A stretch of 64,000 bases of DNA from Lamellibrachia satsuma (Eukaryota > Annelida > Polychaeta > Sabellida > Siboglinidae). Made by a program: the position numbers and the translations under genes. Under the pieces are notes generated by a model, which saw nothing but the letters and a program-made list of their open reading frames with translations, did no database searches and was not told the DNA's origin. Where the stretch lies: positions 33,650,688 to 33,714,687 of the forward strand of contig BSQZ01000001.1 of the NCBI GenBank assembly GCA_033239005.1, in the 5' to 3' direction. Of this stretch, positions 50,801 through 53,730 are shown in pieces (the first letter of the stretch is position 1; every line of letters starts with the position of its first letter).

Positions 50801-51415
50801 TGTCAGCACAAAGTAATGTTGTTATGAAATGTGCTGTATAAAATTAACTCATAATTTGTGTAGCCATGAAATTGATTAGCTTGAGAATCTTGCAAATACA
50901 GTGTGTGCTAGTCTCTAATGTGACAAATAGAACTGAAGATATAGTGTAAATTGTGACAAAATAAGTATGTACACACAGAGCTACATTAGCAAAAGAAACA
51001 AAGTTCCCTTTAAAATAGTTGTTTTGAAATATTTATTATTAATGTTTTAAAATAAACCATCATTTTGGTAGCCAAAAAAGATTTTCTCACAAGCCAATCA
51101 AACATAAATAATGTCATCATTAGTCTCTAATGTTACAACTGGAATACAAATGGAGGACTATGACAGACACTGACACCGACAGGCACTGACAATGACAGAC
51201 ACTGACATGGACAGACACTGACCATGCTGACATCTGACTAGATCCAGGTACTGACAGAGCCTCGCATGGACAATCTTCTTGAGCTTCTGGAAGTTGCCCA
51301 AGATCTTGATGGAGTTTGGGGTGAGGGGTAGGCCATTTGCCCCACACCCGTCATTTGGGTGCTGTGATGCGCAGAATGTGAATGCACCCAGCTGAGCTTT
51401 CCCAAGTGGCTTCAT
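11748..51415 (-). CDS. TBCK: TBCK: TBC1 domain-containing (pseudo)kinase, complete gene, 25 coding exons
   Basis: Coding exons (minus strand, 5' to 3'): 51415-51223, 50778-50703, 50346-50229, 46924-46851, 46283-46133, 38537-38468, 37733-37678, 37401-37340, 34647-34590, 34395-34311, 33807-33666, 31722-31623, 31167-31118, 29925-29817, 28623-28489, 27960-27898, 26887-26710, 25651-25568, 23053-22968, 18811-18775, 16318-16157, 15049-13956 (or to 14868), 13564-13389, 12394-12235, 11858-11748. All junctions are GT-AG and phase-consistent; the protein is 905 aa with one exon-22 repeat copy and 1209 aa with all 17. Human TBCK is about 893 aa. Layout: pseudokinase about 1-285, TBC about 470-700, rhodanese-like about 800-900. 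The kinase lacks catalytic motifs (HHN at 116-118, KYG at 136-138) but keeps APE at 160-162. The TBC arginine finger (IEVDVPR, R521) and glutamine finger (YWQG, Q556) are present, so Rab-GAP activity is plausible. Known family role: mTOR signalling, endolysosomal trafficking and the FERRY mRNA-transport complex. Confidence 0.95.
12235..12394 (-). CDS. TBCK: TBCK exon 24, rhodanese-like domain
   Basis: Encodes [19 protein letters not shown] and [14 protein letters not shown]. The rhodanese active-site loop has no cysteine at its usual first position (VGSRGKC), so sulfurtransferase activity is unlikely, as in human TBCK. The acceptor is CACTCCCAG and the donor GTCAGT. Confidence 0.92.
12470..12705 (+). 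mobile_element. CR1 LINE 3'-end fragment in TBCK intron 24 side region
   Basis: Degraded copy of the LINE 3' end: TCTCATTCTCACAGAGG, ATGGAACAAATTATCTACTG, GATATCTGATAAGGGCGAGC and GGCTTCCTTGTCCACTTGCC occur in the same order as at 45030-45210. It lies in the intron between TBCK exons 23 and 24. Confidence 0.85.
12717..12815 (-). mobile_element. Interspersed repeat with L2-like 3' tail (antisense)
   Basis: The reverse complement shares CAGCATGGCTGAATGCTTCC and AACAGTCCTAAGGACTGGA with 59685-59790, including the TTTGA...GTCC...CTAT end that is usual for SINE/L2 tails. Confidence 0.65.
12860..12955. repeat. Purine-rich (GGGA)n-like tract
   Basis: Nearly pure purine G/A run containing GGGAGGGGGCGGGAGGGAGG-like sequence, a potential G-quadruplex on the plus strand. 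Confidence 0.8.
13389..13564 (-). CDS. TBCK: TBCK exon 23, start of rhodanese-like domain
   Basis: Encodes [20 protein letters not shown], a short lysine/arginine-rich linker and [10 protein letters not shown]. The LKSEV..ISAEDL block and VVDVR are shared with human TBCK. The acceptor is GTTGCAG. The donor GTATCC is weak but is needed by the phase of exon 24. Confidence 0.9.
13612..13845. mobile_element. Foldback/MITE palindrome with 10-bp TSD in TBCK intron 22
   Basis: The arms at about 13625-13690 and 13743-13818 are reverse complements; the best core is TGTAGAGACTTTCATCGTCT. They flank a short loop containing GGTAGGATGACGTCATCCTACC, itself a palindrome. ACACTCTTTG occurs immediately outside both arms (13612-13621, 13836-13845), consistent with a target-site duplication. 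There is no coding capacity. Confidence 0.8.
13944..14912 (-). repeat. TBCK: 57-bp coding minisatellite of TBCK exon 22, 17 copies
   Basis: On the minus strand each unit contains TACCCTCTTCCTC(A/C)GACAG, exon sequence encoding LSNLGEAEL, and the donor GTGAGAAAA. Only three sites vary among copies: CGA/AGA (synonymous Arg), GGC/GGT (synonymous Gly) and GCG/GTG (Ala to Val). The order of variants shows a higher-order duplication: copies 8-11 and 14-17 (plus-strand numbering) have the same pattern. Confidence 0.95.
13956..15049 (-). CDS. TBCK: TBCK exon 22 with in-frame 17-copy 19-codon repeat (short form ends at 14868)
   Basis: After the acceptor TTTTTGCAG the exon encodes [20 protein letters not shown] and SATYRQHAK, which match human TBCK, and then runs into a 57-bp repeat without a stop. 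Each repeat encodes [19 protein letters not shown], and each contains the donor-like CTG|GTGAGAAAA in the same phase. Using the first donor gives a 182-nt exon and a 905-aa protein; using the last gives 1094 nt and 1209 aa. Both join exon 23 in phase 0, where AEL-SMDAVPL aligns with human TDL-SRESIPL. Which donor is used cannot be seen from DNA. Predicted inter-copy introns would be about 26-30 nt, too short to splice individually. Confidence 0.85.
15062..15850. repeat. 47-bp minisatellite, about 16-17 copies, upstream of TBCK exon 22
   Basis: The unit contains GCAATGTAGAGTGTGAGTTG and TTGGTGCAAGGAGGTCTTAC. The array begins within about 15 bases of the exon 22 acceptor in intron 21. Confidence 0.95.
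16157..16318 (-). CDS. TBCK: TBCK exon 21, end of TBC domain
   Basis: Encodes residues 643-697 with [20 protein letters not shown] and [20 protein letters not shown], nearly identical to human. The acceptor is TTTCCCAG and the donor GTAAGG. A 35-38 bp array directly upstream repeats the acceptor and first exon bases. Confidence 0.95.
16319..16645 (-). repeat. 35-38 bp minisatellite derived from the exon 21 acceptor
   Basis: The minus-strand unit reads GTCTCCCAGACRTGTTCCCA. The exon 21 junction reads GTTTCCCAG|ACGTCTTCCCT, so each of about 9 copies carries a polypyrimidine-CAG acceptor and the first exon bases. Confidence 0.9.
16800..17612 (-). repeat. 36-bp minisatellite, about 22 copies, related to the exon 20 donor
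   Basis: The minus-strand unit contains CACTATGTACTTGTGTAAGT followed by TAGCTATGACTTA. The exon 20 junction is CACAATGTACGCCC|GTAAGT then TTACTGTCACATGACT. Further degenerate units at 18685-18774 reach the junction itself. Confidence 0.85.
17613..18684. other. Non-repetitive intron 20 segment, no gene seen
   Basis: Separates two parts of the same 36-bp repeat family, so it may be an insertion. No coding, TIR or tail was recognised. Confidence 0.4.
18775..18811 (-). CDS. TBCK: TBCK exon 20 (37-nt micro-exon), residues 631-643
   Basis: Encodes [12 protein letters not shown]. The exon is too short for ORF callers and is identified by identity to human [12 protein letters not shown] and by phases 0 and 1. 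The acceptor is GTTTTCAG and the donor GTAAGT. Its 3' end and donor resemble the 36-bp unit of the array at 16800-17612. Confidence 0.93.
19029..20412 (+). mobile_element. CR1 LINE fragment, sense, in TBCK intron 19
   Basis: Pieces in order: HGHIQW, LVDN-like and [13 protein letters not shown] endonuclease end, KSFYAYV linker remnant, then RT end with [20 protein letters not shown], and the LINE tail at 20400-20412. The RT core is deleted and frames are broken. Confidence 0.85.
20405..22690 (-). mobile_element. CR1 LINE, antisense, internally deleted, in TBCK intron 19
   Basis: The minus strand reads endonuclease ([20 protein letters not shown], about 22550) to FNHGH, then jumps from [15 protein letters not shown] to [20 protein letters not shown] (about 21760). 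It continues through FADDTKVF (about 21300) to [13 protein letters not shown] and the 3' tail at 20405-20430. The deletion removes the linker and the first RT motifs. It is tail-to-tail with the previous element. Confidence 0.9.
22968..23053 (-). CDS. TBCK: TBCK exon 19, residues 602-630
   Basis: Encodes [20 protein letters not shown] then MNEIGFIPD, a highly conserved TBC helix region. The acceptor is TTGTTTCAG and the donor GTGAGT. The intron upstream contains the 2.1-kb 21-bp satellite. Confidence 0.93.
23165..25255. repeat. 21-bp satellite, about 99 copies, TBCK intron 18
   Basis: The unit GTGGAGATCAGTGATGGGAG plus A is a purine-rich heptacodon repeat without stops in two frames. Sporadic 3-bp deletions shift phase. 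The ORFs here are repeat artefacts. Confidence 0.98.
25568..25651 (-). CDS. TBCK: TBCK exon 18, residues 574-602
   Basis: Encodes [19 protein letters not shown] then LKDNSAVIQ, matching the human [20 protein letters not shown] segment. The acceptor is CACTTCAG and the donor GTCAGT. Confidence 0.93.
25845..26530. repeat. 36-bp satellite, about 19 copies, TBCK intron 17
   Basis: The unit contains ACTGCACAAGCATGTGCACT and ATGTGAGTCTGCATAG. GCATGTGCAC is nearly palindromic. It is open on both strands because the period is 12 codons. Confidence 0.97.
26710..26887 (-). CDS. TBCK: TBCK exon 17, TBC catalytic-finger exon
   Basis: Encodes residues 515-574 with [11 protein letters not shown] (IxxDxxR arginine-finger motif, R521) and [19 protein letters not shown] (YxQG glutamine-finger motif, Q556). 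Both GAP fingers are intact. The acceptor is GTGCCAG and the donor GTAACA. Confidence 0.95.
27080..27390. repeat. 80-bp tandem repeat, about 3.8 copies, TBCK intron 16
   Basis: The unit starts AGGTTACACTACTGAATCAA and ends GGTCTAGCTACAACATC. Copies are more than 95% alike by eye. Confidence 0.95.
27545..27735. mobile_element. Interspersed repeat copy, also at 33946-34120
   Basis: The block GTGGGATCTTTTACTTCCCC followed by TGGCATAGACACCA is shared with 34070-34105. This identifies a dispersed element of unknown class in introns 16 and 10. Confidence 0.6.
27770..27897 (-). repeat. 23-bp minisatellite derived from the exon 16 donor
   Basis: The minus-strand unit is GACAGACAGGTGAGTTCCAT plus TCA. 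The first copy is the exon 16 end with its donor, and five to six more donors follow at 23-nt spacing. Confidence 0.93.
27898..27960 (-). CDS. TBCK: TBCK exon 16, residues 494-514
   Basis: Encodes [19 protein letters not shown] plus RQ. The 3' end and donor (ACAGACAG|GTGAGTTCC) are repeated five or six more times downstream in a 23-bp unit (27770-27897). Those extra donors would shift the frame. Confidence 0.9.
28045..28120. repeat. 18-bp repeat, about 4 copies
   Basis: The unit is CTTCTATCATCAAGTA or close variants. Confidence 0.9.
28489..28623 (-). CDS. TBCK: TBCK exon 15, start of TBC domain
   Basis: Encodes residues 449-493 with [19 protein letters not shown] and [13 protein letters not shown], the TBC motif A region (R-x3-W). 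It is GC-rich and strongly conserved. The acceptor is CCTGGCCCAG and the donor GTATGA. Confidence 0.94.
28690..29200. repeat. 28-bp minisatellite, about 18 copies, TBCK intron 14
   Basis: The unit is ACATAACATTGGTGTCACAT plus AACAAGTC. The array starts about 65 bases from the exon 15 acceptor. Confidence 0.96.
29360..29450. repeat. 18-bp repeat, about 5 copies
   Basis: The unit is CCCTATGGGGTCAAGGAT. Confidence 0.95.
29497..29585 (+). mobile_element. CR1 LINE 3' tail fragment
   Basis: GTTGGACTCTCGATAAGCCA and a TAATCTTGCTCAATCTTGCT tail, as at the end of the LINE at 45170-45244. Confidence 0.75.
29817..29925 (-). CDS. TBCK: TBCK exon 14, residues 412-448
   Basis: A variable serine/threonine-rich linker followed by [13 protein letters not shown], which leads into the TBC domain and matches LPLIIREKDTEYQ in human. 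The acceptor is TTTACCCAG and the donor GTATGG. Confidence 0.9.
30034..30145. mobile_element. pogo/Tigger-like MITE fragment
   Basis: TACAGTCAAACCTCGCTTTA at one side and AGTGAGGTTCCAC at the other are the typical inverted ends of Tigger/pogo-type non-autonomous elements. It is only about 110 bp, in TBCK intron 13. Confidence 0.55.
30283..30725. repeat. 22-bp minisatellite, about 20 copies, TBCK intron 13
   Basis: The unit is AGAAGGCAATGTTAGTAGAC plus GG. A second block of the same unit is at 30985-31100 and ends within about 15 bases of the exon 13 donor. Confidence 0.96.
30985..31103. repeat. 22-bp minisatellite continuation next to the exon 13 donor
   Basis: Same unit as 30283-30725, separated from it by about 260 bp of AT-rich sequence. 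Confidence 0.85.
31118..31167 (-). CDS. TBCK: TBCK exon 13, residues 396-412
   Basis: Encodes [16 protein letters not shown]. The LLEDD motif of human TBCK is recognisable. The acceptor is TTTCCAG and the donor GTATGT. A 22-bp array begins within about 15 bases of the donor. Confidence 0.85.
31545..31612. repeat. Pyrimidine-rich CCCTCC/TTCC tract
   Basis: Nearly pure C/T run just downstream of the exon 12 donor on the minus strand. Confidence 0.85.
31623..31722 (-). CDS. TBCK: TBCK exon 12, residues 362-395
   Basis: Encodes [20 protein letters not shown] followed by [14 protein letters not shown], nearly identical to the human SFGQGRDRSSLLDD region. The acceptor is TGTTTTAG and the donor GTAGGT. 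The acceptor and first 36 exon bases recur about ten times upstream as a 53-bp array (31735-32270). Confidence 0.94.
31735..32270 (-). repeat. 53-bp minisatellite derived from the exon 12 acceptor and exon start
   Basis: The minus-strand unit includes TTGTGTTTTAG then TTATGTGCTCCAAGAGGGAG and AGATGTTTGGAGAGAAG, i.e. the intron end and the first 36 bases of exon 12 ([12 protein letters not shown]). About ten copies. The period is not divisible by three. Confidence 0.95.
32464..32662 (-). mobile_element. CR1 LINE 3' end fragment, antisense
   Basis: The reverse complement contains GGAACAAGTT, the ACACAATCG-like VNASSVN codons and GTTGGACTCTTAATTAGCC, as in the CR1 end. It lies in TBCK intron 11. 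Confidence 0.75.
32700..33665 (-). repeat. 47-bp minisatellite derived from the exon 11 3' end and donor
   Basis: The minus-strand unit contains GCTCATCCCCACCATCCCAT and CATCAACCTCACCAGGTGAG. The parent is exon 11 ([14 protein letters not shown]) with its donor ACCAG|GTGAG. About 20 copies with variable internal deletions. Several copies keep the exact AGGTGAG donor. Confidence 0.95.
33666..33807 (-). CDS. TBCK: TBCK exon 11, residues 315-362
   Basis: Contains [16 protein letters not shown] and [12 protein letters not shown], very close to the human interdomain region. The acceptor is TCTGCCCAG and the donor ACCAG|GTGAG. The last roughly 33 bases of this exon and its donor are the parent of the 47-bp satellite just downstream (32700-33665). 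Confidence 0.93.
33946..34120. mobile_element. Interspersed repeat copy related to 27545-27735
   Basis: Shares TTTACTTCCCCTGGCATAGA with the copy in intron 16. The leading TTTTAAGCGCCTTTATATTC resembles a SINE/LINE 3' tail in reverse. Confidence 0.55.
34311..34395 (-). CDS. TBCK: TBCK exon 10, residues 287-315
   Basis: Encodes [20 protein letters not shown] and following residues. The LRCADL core matches human TBCK. The acceptor is TTGACAG and the donor GTATTC. Confidence 0.88.
34590..34647 (-). CDS. TBCK: TBCK exon 9, residues 267-286
   Basis: Encodes [20 protein letters not shown], which completes the kinase-like C-lobe (human KRPTPDQLMKDKVF, recalled). The acceptor is CTTTTTTAG and the donor GTAAAT. 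Confidence 0.85.
34798..37232. mobile_element. Foldback DNA element with roughly 80-bp TIRs and a 74-bp satellite core
   Basis: The left end GGCACACTGTTACAATGTAT...GATGTTACATTCATTTTAA (34799-34873) reappears in reverse complement at 37151-37230 with similar spacing. Between the arms are about 30 tandem copies of a 74-bp unit. The boundaries, TIRs and lack of coding fit a non-autonomous satellite-bearing transposon. Both flanks have TA next to the termini but no longer TSD is clear. Confidence 0.75.
34920..37135. repeat. 74-bp satellite, about 30 copies, TBCK intron 8
   Basis: The unit includes CACTGAGGAAGGGACCGAGA and TTGAGCACTTACTGGACACT. A few copies have 3-4 bp deletions after GACCGAGAG. 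It is the core of the foldback element. Confidence 0.97.
37340..37401 (-). CDS. TBCK: TBCK exon 8, residues 247-267
   Basis: Encodes [20 protein letters not shown], the C-lobe segment of the kinase fold that includes the conserved CL..xPxKR stretch. The acceptor is TTTTTTACAG and the donor GTGAGT. Confidence 0.88.
37678..37733 (-). CDS. TBCK: TBCK exon 7, residues 228-246
   Basis: Encodes [19 protein letters not shown]. Phase 1 in and phase 0 out fit exons 6 and 8. The acceptor is CTTTGTAG and the donor GTAAAC. Confidence 0.82.
37754..38015 (-). mobile_element. CR1 LINE fragment, antisense, tail joined to endonuclease
   Basis: The LINE 3' tail (AACAAGATTTAACAAGATTG) is fused by a large internal deletion to the endonuclease stretch that encodes HVIGI and SWAN-like residues (about 37960-38000). 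It lies in TBCK intron 6. Confidence 0.75.
38468..38537 (-). CDS. TBCK: TBCK exon 6, residues 205-228
   Basis: Encodes [18 protein letters not shown] and following residues, aligned with GRKLFQSLDISERLKFLL of human TBCK (recalled). The acceptor is TTTTTGCAG and the donor GTACAC. The preceding intron is 7.6 kb and holds the CR1 LINE. Confidence 0.85.
38541..38735. repeat. 30-bp minisatellite, about 6 copies, at the exon 6 acceptor
   Basis: The unit is ATCTGCCAGTGAGTTCACAT plus GGATGAAATC, starting about 15 bases from the acceptor. Confidence 0.95.
38755..38940. repeat. 26-bp minisatellite, about 7 copies, from a transposon end
   Basis: The unit is GCTCTAGTATCCACTATGAC plus ATGCTA. It matches the sequence leading into the repeat at 61630-61740 (CTAGTATCCACTGCAACATG), so it looks like amplification of an element terminus. 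Confidence 0.85.
38930..39040. mobile_element. Dispersed repeat copy, also at 61630-61740
   Basis: GTGCTAGCTTATTTGTGCAA, GAAATAATCGAACAAACTAT and TAAATG are shared with 61645-61720 in the same order. Confidence 0.6.
39055..39960 (+). mobile_element. Second LINE family, RT relic, sense
   Basis: Encodes [20 protein letters not shown], a [20 protein letters not shown] block and an [16 protein letters not shown] C-terminal block. The sequence differs from the CR1 family and has many stops. A 52-bp part ([16 protein letters not shown]) is tandemly repeated at 39400-39660. It lies in TBCK intron 5. Confidence 0.8.
39400..39662 (+). repeat. 52-bp tandem repeat of a reverse-transcriptase segment, about 5 copies
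   Basis: The unit contains AAATACCTTGGTCATATTAT and CAACAATAACCTCACTGTCA. It corresponds to the K-Y-L-G-H RT motif of the second LINE. Confidence 0.9.
40203..40607. repeat. 42-bp satellite, segment 1, TBCK intron 5
   Basis: The unit is ACTATCCACACCTGACACTT plus GGAGAGTAAACACAACATAG and AC. About 9.5 copies. It ends with TAAACA, where the LINE is inserted. Confidence 0.97.
41214..42314 (+). pseudogene. CR1 ORF1: PHD-like finger and SGNH hydrolase, frameshifted
   Basis: ATG at 41214 opens [20 protein letters not shown] and SWIDFAKSG, a PHD/RING-like CxxC start. Near 41295-41303 the frame shifts to VCKLREAEV...[10 protein letters not shown], which supplies the remaining cysteines. A charged ETEESRGG repeat (about 41440-41575) follows, then an SGNH esterase domain with [10 protein letters not shown] (GDS block), [10 protein letters not shown] (third block) and DGLHLTGKG (catalytic DxxH). 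Known for CR1 ORF1p: nucleic-acid binding and esterase. The stop is at 42314. Confidence 0.85.
42405..45154 (+). pseudogene. CR1 ORF2: APE endonuclease and reverse transcriptase, with frameshifts
   Basis: The endonuclease starts [10 protein letters not shown] (42425), shifts frame at about 42448 and again at about 42590 (RRERR to GGGV), then stays open from 42605 to 45154. Endonuclease blocks: [29 protein letters not shown] and [12 protein letters not shown] blocks: [56 protein letters not shown] and FADDTKVF (catalytic DD present). The C-terminus ends [13 protein letters not shown]. Compared with the sense copy at 19850, about 30 nt are lost near 44675. Confidence 0.9.
45245..45443. repeat. 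42-bp satellite, segment 2
   Basis: Continuation of the satellite after the LINE, in register with the target duplication. About 4.7 copies. Confidence 0.95.
45444..45768 (+). mobile_element. tRNA-derived SINE inserted in the 42-bp satellite
   Basis: GGCAGCCGTGGCCTGATGGT is a box A-like promoter and GAGTTCAAGACCC a box B-like one, 50 bases apart. A core CTCAGCTGCAAATGAGTACA and CTAGTGTCCCGTCCAGG follows, and the tail is (TACC)n. The satellite resumes immediately afterwards, and CACTATCCACACCTGACA stands on both sides. Confidence 0.8.
45769..46131. repeat. 42-bp satellite, segment 3, abutting the exon 5 donor
   Basis: About 8.6 copies. On the minus strand the first unit starts only a few bases after the donor GT of TBCK exon 5, since the donor GTAAGTGTCAGGTGTGG overlaps unit sequence AAGTGTCAGGTGTGG. 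Confidence 0.95.
46133..46283 (-). CDS. TBCK: TBCK exon 5, APE-motif exon
   Basis: Encodes residues 154-204 with [10 protein letters not shown] and [18 protein letters not shown], the activation-segment end and the F-helix of a kinase fold. The donor GTAAGTGTCAGGTG lies directly against a 42-bp minisatellite. Confidence 0.93.
46500..46700. other. Intron 4 sequence with SINE/LINE-tail-like start
   Basis: TTTTATTGATAAAGCACTTT resembles an inverted SINE/L2 tail. Otherwise nothing is seen. Confidence 0.35.
46851..46924 (-). CDS. TBCK: TBCK exon 4, pseudokinase DFG-region exon
   Basis: Encodes residues 130-154 with [15 protein letters not shown]. The DFG position is KYG, so the magnesium-binding aspartate is absent. 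The acceptor is CCTCCAG and the donor GTAAGT. A 47-48 bp satellite fills the intron upstream of this acceptor. Confidence 0.92.
46965..49530. repeat. 47-48 bp satellite, about 54 copies, TBCK intron 3
   Basis: The unit is TGTTTCACAAAGCCAGGTGG, then (G)GACACTGCAGGGATTAGTC and TTGTTGTA. Length variants (GGTGGAACACTG versus GGTGGGGACACTG) and point variants (TTCACA/TTAACA) are arranged in larger blocks. The first copies are within about 45 bases of the exon 4 acceptor. Confidence 0.98.
49531..50228. other. Intron 3 unique sequence with a CR1 remnant
   Basis: 49706-49778 reads like the CR1 3' end (AGTGTGAATATGTTTAAAAA, GACATCTGATAAGG). The rest holds no recognised gene. Confidence 0.55.
50229..50346 (-). 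CDS. TBCK: TBCK exon 3, pseudokinase catalytic-loop exon
   Basis: Encodes residues 90-129 including [15 protein letters not shown]. The position of the kinase HRD motif reads HHN, so the catalytic aspartate is missing, as in human TBCK (HRA there, from memory). The acceptor is TTTGTAG and the donor GTGAGT. Confidence 0.92.
50347..50702. other. TBCK intron 2, nothing recognised
   Basis: AT-rich intron without repeats or coding signals. Confidence 0.6.
50703..50778 (-). CDS. TBCK: TBCK exon 2, residues 65-90
   Basis: Encodes [20 protein letters not shown], the kinase-like beta-strand and hinge region of TBCK. The acceptor is TTTCAG and the donor GTGAGT. Entry phase 1 and exit phase 2 fit both neighbours. 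Confidence 0.9.
51140..51222 (-). repeat. 18-bp short array derived from the exon 1 donor
   Basis: On the minus strand the exon 1 junction CATG|GTCAGTGTCTGTC is followed by three to four copies of the same word (CATGTCAGTGTCTGTC, CATTGTCAGTGCCTGTC, GTGTCAGTGTCTGTC). Confidence 0.85.
51223..51415 (-). CDS. TBCK: TBCK exon 1 (coding), residues 1-64
   Basis: Starts with ATG at 51415 and contains GAFTFCAS and [14 protein letters not shown], which match the TBCK N-terminus. The donor is CATG|GTCAGT. An acceptor (TTCCTACAG) ends at 51485, so 51416-51484 is 5' UTR and at least one non-coding exon lies further upstream. Short upstream ATGs in this UTR are out of frame with the start. The ATP-binding region has no recognisable glycine-rich loop. 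Confidence 0.93.
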
Positions 51416-51484
51416 TCTCTGAGGACCTTTGACTCTTACTCATGAATATGCAAATACTTCATACACCATTTTGGCTGCTATAAC
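51416..51484 (-). other. TBCK: TBCK 5' UTR part of the first coding exon
   Basis: The segment lies between a good acceptor (TTCCTACAG ending at 51485) and the TBCK ATG. It contains at least two short upstream ATGs, one followed by an in-frame TGA after ten codons. The first non-coding exon was not found. Confidence 0.5.
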
Positions 51485-51489
51485 CTGTA

Positions 51490-52620
51490 GGAACAAAACA
51501 ATGAAATAAAAATTACAAAGTTGAATTGTCTGATCATGAATAATAGCAAACAAACACTTATAACAGAGTACTAGAACTCTTAACTATACATTTATATTCT
51601 TTTATGTTTTTTATACTACATTTTATTTTTGCAATCCTATTTGTATATAATAATATATATTTTACATAGATACCTTTTATGATTAGATTTTTACTTAAAC
51701 TAATACGTTATTCCGGTGTGGTGATTTGGTGGTAAAGATGGAATGACATACAAAAGCCATAAGACAAATGATATGGGATGACTTGGCGGCAAGACTTGGG
51801 TCTGGGAAAAGTTGCATGATGACTTGAAGTTGATGTGGGATGACATAAATGTTATGTAATATTCATATGGCAGTGGCAGCGCGACAAGATGGTTTGGAAG
51901 ACTTGGCACTGGCAGCGAGATCAGACATTAGTTGACCAAGATGAAATGACCTGGCTAGAAAAGACCCTGGTGGACAGCGTGGACGGTTGGAGGAACAAGG
52001 CATCTGCACTGCACCGGTTACAGTGCCAGAGCCGTGGCAATGCTCATTCGGTGGTTCCTGACTCCTGAGTGCTGAGCTGTCAAAACGTGATTTTATATGA
52101 GCACCTGTTTAAGAACTGTCTCAATGTCAAGTAAGAAACGGGTATACGGCTACGTGCAACTGTATGGATACCTTAAGATAAAATTGGGTGATCATCATAA
52201 TAGCACCAAAAATGTTATAATTTCAAACAATATTCTTCACACAAAACCAGCGATTTTCACGCCTTCTTTGTGTTTGAGCTCTTCTGAGGAGGAAGTAATG
52301 CGATACTTCCGTTTTCATCTGTCACGTGTCGGCTAACCGACATCTCCAAATTGTGTATGTACCTGATCTTTTGATAAGTATGACGTTGACTTGTAGCTGG
52401 GGCTAGGACTCATGGCAATATATAAGGCTTCGACATACGCGGTTAATATAAACATTACTTGTAGGAGGATACGGTATATATAACTAGTTCATCATCCGTA
52501 ATGGGCGATAATAGAGTATTAGTCGGGCAATGCAAGCCTAACTTGATGCAATGTCAAAGTTAGTTAAGGTTTAAGCAAATGAATAACTCACCTGCATTTC
52601 TCAGATATAGTCCAATTCAA
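51490..52620. promoter_or_regulatory. TBCK upstream region; likely contains part of the divergent promoter, not resolved
   Basis: No coding seen. The gene pair is head-to-head, so the TBCK first exon and promoter should lie between here and 55.9 kb. I did not find a clear CpG-rich core or TATA element. Confidence 0.3.
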
Positions 52621-52639
52621 TATCTTTATTGCAGACTCA

Positions 52640-53470
52640 ACTGTGCAGCATGTACAGATGTCCATATAAAAAACACATACAAATAAAGTAAATAAAATAT
52701 AAGTATTGCCACAATGCCAATGCCAATGCAGTGGGGCCTACCAGTACCAAATGAAATGTAGACTCAATCAAAACTATTATGTATGTACAACATCTTTATC
52801 CAATGACAATGTTGTCATATTCTCGAAAACCACTTTAAATCGCTGTTCACTATTGCAATCACCAGCTTATTATAATAGGCATCAAGTCTCAGCATGAGAC
52901 ACACAATAGTTCTAATCACAGCTTTACTATTGGGTACACTGTTCTCTACAAACATGGCACTGCAATATTTAGACTGCCTTAGTAACAATTGAAAAACATT
53001 ATTGTATGCAACATGGAGCTTTTGTATACTTGCTGCTGTGTAATTCCACCACAGTTGAGCAGTACACATTGGTGAGCAGACAGTTTTAAGTAAAGTCAGC
53101 TTCACTTCTGTAGAACACATCTAAAATTTTTTCAATAGCATATTACCCCTAGCATATCGTTGTTGGTATTGCCGCAACATATCCTTGTCATCTCATAACG
53201 TATTAGATATAAAGTTTCCCAGATATTTTACATGGTCAACTTCTTTGATTGTTTCACAGTTGATCTTAAATGATGGCTCATAAAATTTTTTCATGTATTT
53301 GCTTTTGCACACTAACACAGCGCTTTTCTTAGAGTTATATTTAATATCATGATTCATCCCATAAGATCCACAGACCTGCATCAGTTCAGATAGCCCTGAT
53401 AGAGATGGGGAAAGAATTATGAAGTTGTCAGCATACATAAGATGATTAATGTTTGCATTATCTATAATAC
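52640..53470 (-). mobile_element. Second LINE family, 3' part, antisense
   Basis: The minus strand encodes YADNFIILSPSLSGLSELMQ (the YADD-type RT motif reads YADN), CETIKEVDHVKYLGNFISNT, then VKLTLLKTVCSPMCTAQLWW and KLHVAYNNVFQLLLR, a typical RT C-terminal block, and a 3' UTR. Stops and frameshifts are present. It lies in the TBCK-AIMP1 intergenic region. Confidence 0.82.
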
Positions 53471-53634
53471 ACCCTGTATCACAGCATGTCTATTTTGCAG
53501 TGAATAATAACCCCCAGCCCAGAGGCAGCACATTCATATGTCCGTCATTTCAGCGTATGACCAGTTTTGACCCTGGGCATGTGCCAAAGACAAAGAGAAA
53601 GTGAACCGTTTTTGCTTGCATGGGCTGAACCAAG

Positions 53635-53730
53635 TGATCGCTGTACTTTTTGCCTCCACAGTGAACTGTGTCAGTGATCGCTGTATTTCTTGCCTCCACG
53701 GTGAATGTTGTCGGTGATCATTGTACCATT
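53635..53730. repeat. 40-bp repeat, 2 degenerate copies (same family as 54515-54825)
   Basis: GTGATCGCTGTA..TTGCCTCCACGGTGAA is repeated; the array is interrupted at 53730. Confidence 0.8.

Noticed and set aside
52097..52336. Short open frame upstream of TBCK considered as a gene or first exon
   Set aside because: No recognisable domain, weak codon bias and no splice evidence linking it to TBCK or AIMP1.
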